DNA of 64,000 bases, taken from the NCBI GenBank assembly GCA_019925105.1, contig JAHGAU010000016.1, positions 434,001 through 498,000 of the forward strand, written 5' to 3'. Below are positions 59,103-64,000 of this stretch, piece by piece. Position numbers and translations under genes: made by a program. Every line of letters starts with the position of its first letter. The stretch's first letter is position 1. The stretch is from Niebla homalea (Eukaryota > Ascomycota > Lecanoromycetes > Lecanorales > Ramalinaceae). Below the pieces are notes generated by a model. The model did not search any database. It was not told the origin of the DNA and saw only the letters and a program-made list of their open reading frames with translations.

Positions 59103-59464
59103 GAGCTTTTTCTCAAAATCTCCATTGAACTACGTACGCAATAACACGCTTAGAGACTTACCCAAAGTACTTATATATAATCTTTATAGCTTATAGAAGC
59201 CTTGATGTTAATTCTGATTTCAAGCCGTTATAGTTGAGGTATAAGGGGATATTACTATGCTTACAATTCCACTCAAGTTCCAGGTCAATCCGACAATATT
59301 ACCCCACCAAGAAATTCGAGTTCCGGGGTTCAAAAACACACATCTACTTTACGAAACCAAATCTGAAACTTGAATCGTTAATTCTTTGTAATACAAAGAT
59401 GCAGTTTACCTACTTTGACTTAATCCAAATGGGTAAATAAAATGTGGTTTTGACCAAAATCGCA

Positions 59465-59555
59465 TAAAATCGATCACAAGAAATCCGGACCGGACAAGCA
59501 AAAAGCATAAAGGGGTAATTGAAAAGGCTGCCACTTCATCTGAATTCAACGATAA
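59465..59555 (+). repeat. Arm 2 of a second imperfect inverted repeat
   Basis: Reads AAATCCGGACCGGACAAGC, AAAAAGCATAAAGGGGTAAT and CTGCCACTTCATCTGAATTC, matching arm 1 in opposite orientation but lacking about 45 bp of its middle. It may be two old copies of one repeat or the ends of a small degraded element. Confidence 0.6.
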
Positions 59556-60235
59556 ATCGTGTCTGCACTTTGACTCATTTCACATCAGGGCTGGAGCGCA
59601 CAACATGGAGAAAAGGATCGTGCTCCATCTTCCAGATGTGCACACGAGGATCTACAAATGATGCACGATCTCGAGATCCGGGGTGGCATGACTTCCATCA
59701 TTCCTCTGATCATATCACCTTGTACTGTTTCTCTCCACTGTACTCACTATCCTCGATCAATCCCGACCGTTTGCCTATACATCTTCCGTGGGTGGGGCTA
59801 TCTGGTCAGTTCATTGGCCTCTCTGTCGACCTTCCGTTTTGAGCCTGACAGCAAGTCTTAGCCTGGAGCTCTCTTCTCAAGATGCCGTCATACTTGATAA
59901 TCATGGTGCAGCTTTTTCATGCAGATGTGTCCTTGATCATATGCCGCCCCTGATTGTTTTATTTACCAATGAATCCTCTCCGCCCAATCATGGCGAGCTA
60001 TTCATGCCCTTGCATTCCCTTCAGGAAGGTCTGATATCGAAAGCTGCATAGAGATGGATACGTCGGATCCTGACATCACTGGCAATGACACGTAATGTTT
60101 GCTCCTATCACTCAATGATGGTTGCTAGCCTCACCGGCACAAGTGAATTCGGAGTGCGTATTTATTGTGTCTTTCCCCTCATCAAGACGGGAAATCTTTC
60201 TCGCAATATGCACTTCTCCTTCCGATCGCAACATC

Positions 60236-62291
60236 ATGTTCTCTAATAATTTGCCAAAAGCTCTTGCTATAGCTACGCTTTCCCTACTTTCTGCAGATGC
60301 CTTCCCCCAAATCCCTGGGTTAAACCCCCGTCAAATCCCAGCCAACGCAACCGGTGTTACCACGATCAAGTCACCATCTGGTGTGACCATACGGTACAGT
60401 GAGCCGGGGAAAAGTGGCGTTTGTGAGATTACACCTGGTGTCAATTCCTACTCAGGTTATGTGGATCTCGCCCCAGATGCACACACTTTCTTCTGGTTCT
60501 TTGAGGCTAGGAACAACCCAGAGACTGCACCTTTGACCCTGTGGTTGAACGGAGGTCCTGGAAGCGATTCGTTGATTGGACTATTTCAAGGTACGACTTC
60601 TCTCATTCGTTGTAGTCTCAATCACTGATGAAATCAGAACTTGGACCCTGCAATGTCACCGCAGATCTGAAAACCGCCGTCAATCCATACTCCTGGAGTG
60701 AAGTCTCGAACATGCTCTTCATCTCACAGCCTCTCGGCGTAGGCTTTTCGTACTCTGAGGAGCAGCCAGGGACTCTCAACCCATTCACTGGCGAGCAAGA
60801 GAACGCAAGTTATGGAATCGACGGCGAGTATCCCGTGATCAATGCGACTGAGCTCGACACAACCGATCTGGCGGCCGTTGCTACTTGGCACGTTCTCCAG
60901 GGTTTCTTGAGTGCTCTTCCTCAGCTGGACGGCAATGTTAAAAGCAAGACTTTCAACTTGTGGACCGAATCTTATGGCGGTCACTACGGTCCATCCTTCT
61001 TTAACTACTTCTATGACCAAAACCAAGCGATTGCCAATGGCACAACTAATGGCACGGAGCTAATCTTCGATACGCTTGGCATTGGCAATGGAATCTATGA
61101 TCTCTACGTTCAAGCACCATACTATCCGGAATTCGCCGTAAACAACACGTATGGAATCAAAGCGGTCAACGATACCGTATACAACTACCAGAAGTTCGCG
61201 TGCTACATGATCGGAGGGTGTCTCGATTTGGCATCGCAGTGTGCGCAGGTCAACCGGAGTACAGACGTTGGTCAGCAGTATTGCTTCCAAGCCACAGACA
61301 TGTGCAGAAACAACGTCGAATCTCCGTACTATTCTTACAGTGGACGTGGTGTTTATGAGTCAGCCATCTTGCATGGAGATTTATATTGTTCTAGCTGATT
61401 TTTTCATAGCATTCGCCATCCATATACAGATCCCACGCCGCCCACATATTTTTCAGACTTCTTGAACACGGCAGCAGCACAGAACGCTATTGGCGTCAAT
61501 TTGAATTACACAGAATCCAACAATGACGTCGGTTATGCTTTCCAGCGGACCGGTGACTTTGCTTATCCATCATTTATTCCAGATCTTGAGATGATACTCA
61601 ACAATTCCGTACGAGTTGCTCTGTACCATGGTGACGCAGACTACATTTGCAACTGGTTTGGAGGCCAAGCAGTCAGTCTCAATTTGTCTTATGCTCACTC
61701 GGCAGAGTTCAGGAGCGCAGAGTATGCTCCATTCATGTAAGTCAATTTTATATTTCTTGCTTTCAGATTCGCTTGCGCACCAACCAGGTTCCTACAACAT
61801 CACAGCCAGACTTACTATCCAGAGCTTCAGCGATCACTTGACACGGTCTATCTATGCTGACTTTCACTTCTCGCACCAGGGTTAATGGTGCCGAGTACGG
61901 CGAGGTACGGCAGTACGGCAACTTCAGTTTCATGCGTATCTACGAAGCTGGCCATGAAGTCCCATTCTACCAGCCGGAAGCCTCCTTGGAGTTGTTCCGA
62001 CGTGTTCTCGGCAATCTTGACATTGCCACTGGGGAGACTACCTTGACAGGCACATACAACACAACAGGCCAGCCCAATGCAACTCATTCTGAGGGCTATG
62101 TACCCATTCCGAGTGTGACACCGCCCATCTCGTACACCGCCGCCATTACCAATCCGATCACTACTGTCGTAGCGGAGAGCGGCGTCCCTGCTAGTGGTAG
62201 TGGTAGTGGAGCTACAATGTCCACCACTGAGGTACCAATGCCTCAAAAGAACAGATTCATTGAGAGGAAGGTCGAGGACTTGTTGCTGTAA
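60236..62291 (+). CDS. Secreted serine carboxypeptidase (peptidase S10)
   Basis: Four exons (60236-60590, 60638-61358, 61410-61736, 61880-62291) give 604 residues. The N-terminus [20 protein letters not shown] is a signal peptide. The oxyanion region is [12 protein letters not shown]. The catalytic Ser (about 230) is in [11 protein letters not shown], the Asp in [11 protein letters not shown] (about 434-436) and the His (about 493) in [13 protein letters not shown]. Many NxT/NxS sites suggest N-glycosylation. The family removes C-terminal amino acids at acid pH, outside the cell or in the vacuole. The C-terminal 90 residues are Ser/Thr/Pro-rich and end without a GPI signal. The gene lies 1.6 kb beyond the RIP-damaged element but shows no RIP-type stops. 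The third intron (143 nt) holds an alternative acceptor (TTTCAG at 61768), which would disturb the conserved [18 protein letters not shown] segment. Confidence 0.94.
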
Positions 62292-62552
62292 ATATCTGAC
62301 CAGGGGCAACAGCATGAAATGGAAGTCATTTAGGTGGAGTAGTAGCAGACCGTATGCATCTGACATAGGTAGACAAGACAAGTAGCATCACCTAGTTGAC
62401 ATTCCAAATTCCCTACTGGAGGTGCAATTTCAGTAAATATTGCGGAGAATGCCCAAAGATCATTGAGTAGCTTTAGGCTTAGAGTTAGGGTTAGTGCATA
62501 CCGTGAATTCGTTCTTCAATGCCAGAGTCAATCGCTTGAGAGTACAGCATCC

Positions 62553-63254
62553 ATGATACTGCGGTCCAGGCTGCTCCCTCGCCTCCATCCTGCAGTACGT
62601 AGGCATGCTCTCTCGAGAACAGCATGCGCGCGCACACCAACACACTCCCCCGGGACGAAACCCAAGGCAAGCGCTGCCGACGCCATATACCACAATGTCA
62701 GCAACCTCGTCCTGGCGGGGATCCAGGCCTCCTTGATCTGCCACTTCCTCTTCACCTACGTCGTCGAGGTATCCCCCTGTTTCGGCGAATCCATGATCCC
62801 CACCATCTCGCTCTACGGCGATTGGGTCGTCATTAATAAATGGCATCGCCACGGCCGAGGCATCAAGGTCGGGGATGTCGTGGACTATATCAAGCCCACG
62901 GACCCGTCATTCTCCGTCGTCAAGCGCGTGGTTGGCATGCCGGGAGACTTTGTCGTGGGGAACTATGTGGATCCGGGTGAAGAGAGGAAGAGTCCGCTCA
63001 AGTTGGTCGAGGTGGAGGATGATGGTGGCTGGGAGCTCGTGCTGGACGAGGAGGAAAAGGAGCAGATGATGCTGCAGGTGCCGGAGGGGCATTGCTGGAT
63101 GGTGGGGGATAATTTGAGTGAGAGCCGGGATTCCAGGGTGTATGGACCGGTGCCTCTTGCGTTGATCAAGGGGAAGGTCGTCGCGAAGATCTTGCCACTG
63201 AGTGCTGTGGGTTGGATACGCAATAATGTCGAGACGGTTGATGAGGTTGATTGA
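62553..63254 (+). CDS. IMP1: Mitochondrial inner-membrane peptidase subunit (Imp1-like)
   Basis: A single exon of 233 residues. IMP is the signal-peptidase-like protease that removes sorting signals in the mitochondrial intermembrane space. The N-terminal 50 residues are Arg-rich (MILRSRLLPRLHPAVRRHAL). A hydrophobic anchor follows (NLVLAGIQASLICHFLFTYV). The catalytic Ser is in CFGESMIPTIS (about 80) and the Lys in VVKRVVGMPGD (about 124). The signature GHCWMVGDNLSESRDSRVYG and PLALIKGKVVAKI close the fold. It is longer than yeast Imp1 because of the N-terminal extension and an acidic insertion of about 30 residues (about 135-165) before the GHCW box. Imp2 is a possible alternative, but the NLSESRDSR box suits Imp1. 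The frame is open upstream to 62463 without an ATG. Confidence 0.92.
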   Translation: MILRSRLLPRLHPAVRRHALSRTACARTPTHSPGTKPKASAADAIYHNVSNLVLAGIQASLICHFLFTYVVEVSPCFGESMIPTISLYGDWVVINKWHRHGRGIKVGDVVDYIKPTDPSFSVVKRVVGMPGDFVVGNYVDPGEERKSPLKLVEVEDDGGWELVLDEEEKEQMMLQVPEGHCWMVGDNLSESRDSRVYGPVPLALIKGKVVAKILPLSAVGWIRNNVETVDEVD

Positions 63255-64000
63255 TTCAGTCACACATGGCAAGTATACTCCTTGCTACTGCTCTATGACG
63301 ACGAGAACACCTGGGATACCAAATGCCGAAAACAGTGACCCTCCAACGCCAAACAGCGTCCACGTTTTCTATGCCAAGCATTCACTGGCAGAACGTATCA
63401 CCACACTGCCCGAAGCAGCATAGCCGATCGCTTCGCTTAAAGAGCTCCGCAGCTGCATCGTGTTACTCGTGTTAACGACCAGCATCTGTTTGGGCGTGTG
63501 GCATATCTGCTAGCATTACTGGTGGACATCCAGCGGAACGTTTTTCAACAGTCGTCTTCTGTGTGGTAGGGCACAAGCAGTAAAGTCAAGCAGAGACACG
63601 AAGGCGGTGATTGGGAAATGCATGATTATGCGAGAGTGCTCAGTAGAGATGGCGTGAGCAAGGTCAGTCATTTGTGGATGCTTTTGGAGAAGCGCTGGAG
63701 AGACGAAAAACAAAGAGGAGGCCCGCATCTCTCTCTAAATATAACGTGCTTGATGCAAGCTCCTTCTCGTCGACGCGTTCCGTGACGGTCCTGCTACAAG
63801 GACCGCATGTTATGATAGAGGGTCATTGTGATGGGATTAGCAACTATCTTCGTTCCCTTCCTGGAACCAGTGCAACCATCAACAGCCCTGCATGAACGGT
63901 ACACCAACCACGCCGCCGCCATACACATCAGTTATGGTCGAGTTGAGCTTACGCGCAAGCATTGACGATGGCAGGAGGTCTTCGACTTTACCAGCTGTGA
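63255..64000. other. Right flank; possible partial gene at the edge
   Basis: No firm gene. A short + strand ATG frame (63294-63423, 42 codons) reads like protein but has no motif. At the very edge, the minus strand from 64000 to 63879 stays open for 40 codons and ends GGGVVGVPFMQGC, which could be the C-terminus of a gene beginning outside the window. The support is weak. Confidence 0.3.

Larger units (their letters stand above)
58624..60235. other. Gene-free flank with repeat remnants
   Basis: 1.6 kb without a supported gene between the TIR element and the carboxypeptidase gene. It contains the imperfect inverted repeat pair described separately. Base composition returns to normal immediately after the right arm. 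Confidence 0.55.

Noticed and set aside
62470..62492. Telomere-like TTAGGGTTAG sequence
   Set aside because: There are fewer than two units, within ordinary intergenic DNA; no array.
1..64000. tRNA or rRNA genes
   Set aside because: Scanning by eye for A and B box promoters and conserved rRNA blocks found no convincing cloverleaf; a tRNAscan run would be needed to exclude them fully.

Overview
This is 64 kb of a filamentous ascomycete (Pezizomycotina) nuclear chromosome. Most genes are split by short GT-AG introns (mostly 46-120 nt, often with a CTGAC or CTAAC branch site). They encode eukaryotic core proteins (SmD2, exosome Csl4, RPA3, Vac8, Snf4, cytosolic uS14) plus fungal types (Zn2Cys6 and Ams2/Spt21 regulators). 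One block looks destroyed by RIP, a process of this subphylum. Class or genus cannot be fixed from the sequence alone. I saw no CRISPR, rRNA, tRNA or bacterial-type operon.

Left part (1-24 kb): 3.4 kb without a recognisable gene; an uncharacterised acidic, low-complexity protein; a SnoaL-like protein; LAS1; SNF4 (AMPK gamma); a RhoGAP; RPS29; an oil-body-type DUF1264 protein; glyoxalase II divergent from dihydroxyacetone kinase; exosome CSL4; VAC8.

Middle (24-54 kb): a vWA protein with a PQQGYG-repeat tail, a bZIP factor, 3-hydroxyisobutyryl-CoA hydrolase, mitochondrial ribosomal proteins uL4m and mL38 (head to head), a two-PH-domain protein, a Zn2Cys6 regulator, the ribosome-maturation GTPase EFL1/RIA1, mitochondrial EF-Tu head to head with mitochondrial IF-3, SmD2, an Ams2/SPT21 GATA-like regulator and RPA3. 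Mitochondrial translation and import are over-represented: uL4m, mL38, EF-Tu, IF-3 and, further right, IMP1.

Right part (54-64 kb): a broken paralog of the SnoaL-like gene lies beside a 3.97 kb, extremely AT-rich element. That element has 94-bp terminal inverted repeats and TA on both sides, and reads as a RIP-inactivated DNA transposon. Beyond it are a second inverted repeat pair, a secreted serine carboxypeptidase and IMP1. Exon joins were worked out by hand from splice consensus, phase and protein family. Total coding length was checked divisible by three for almost all spliced genes. I found no clear evidence of a wholly new system; the strongest oddities are the TIR element with its neighbours and the two unusual zinc-binding regulators.
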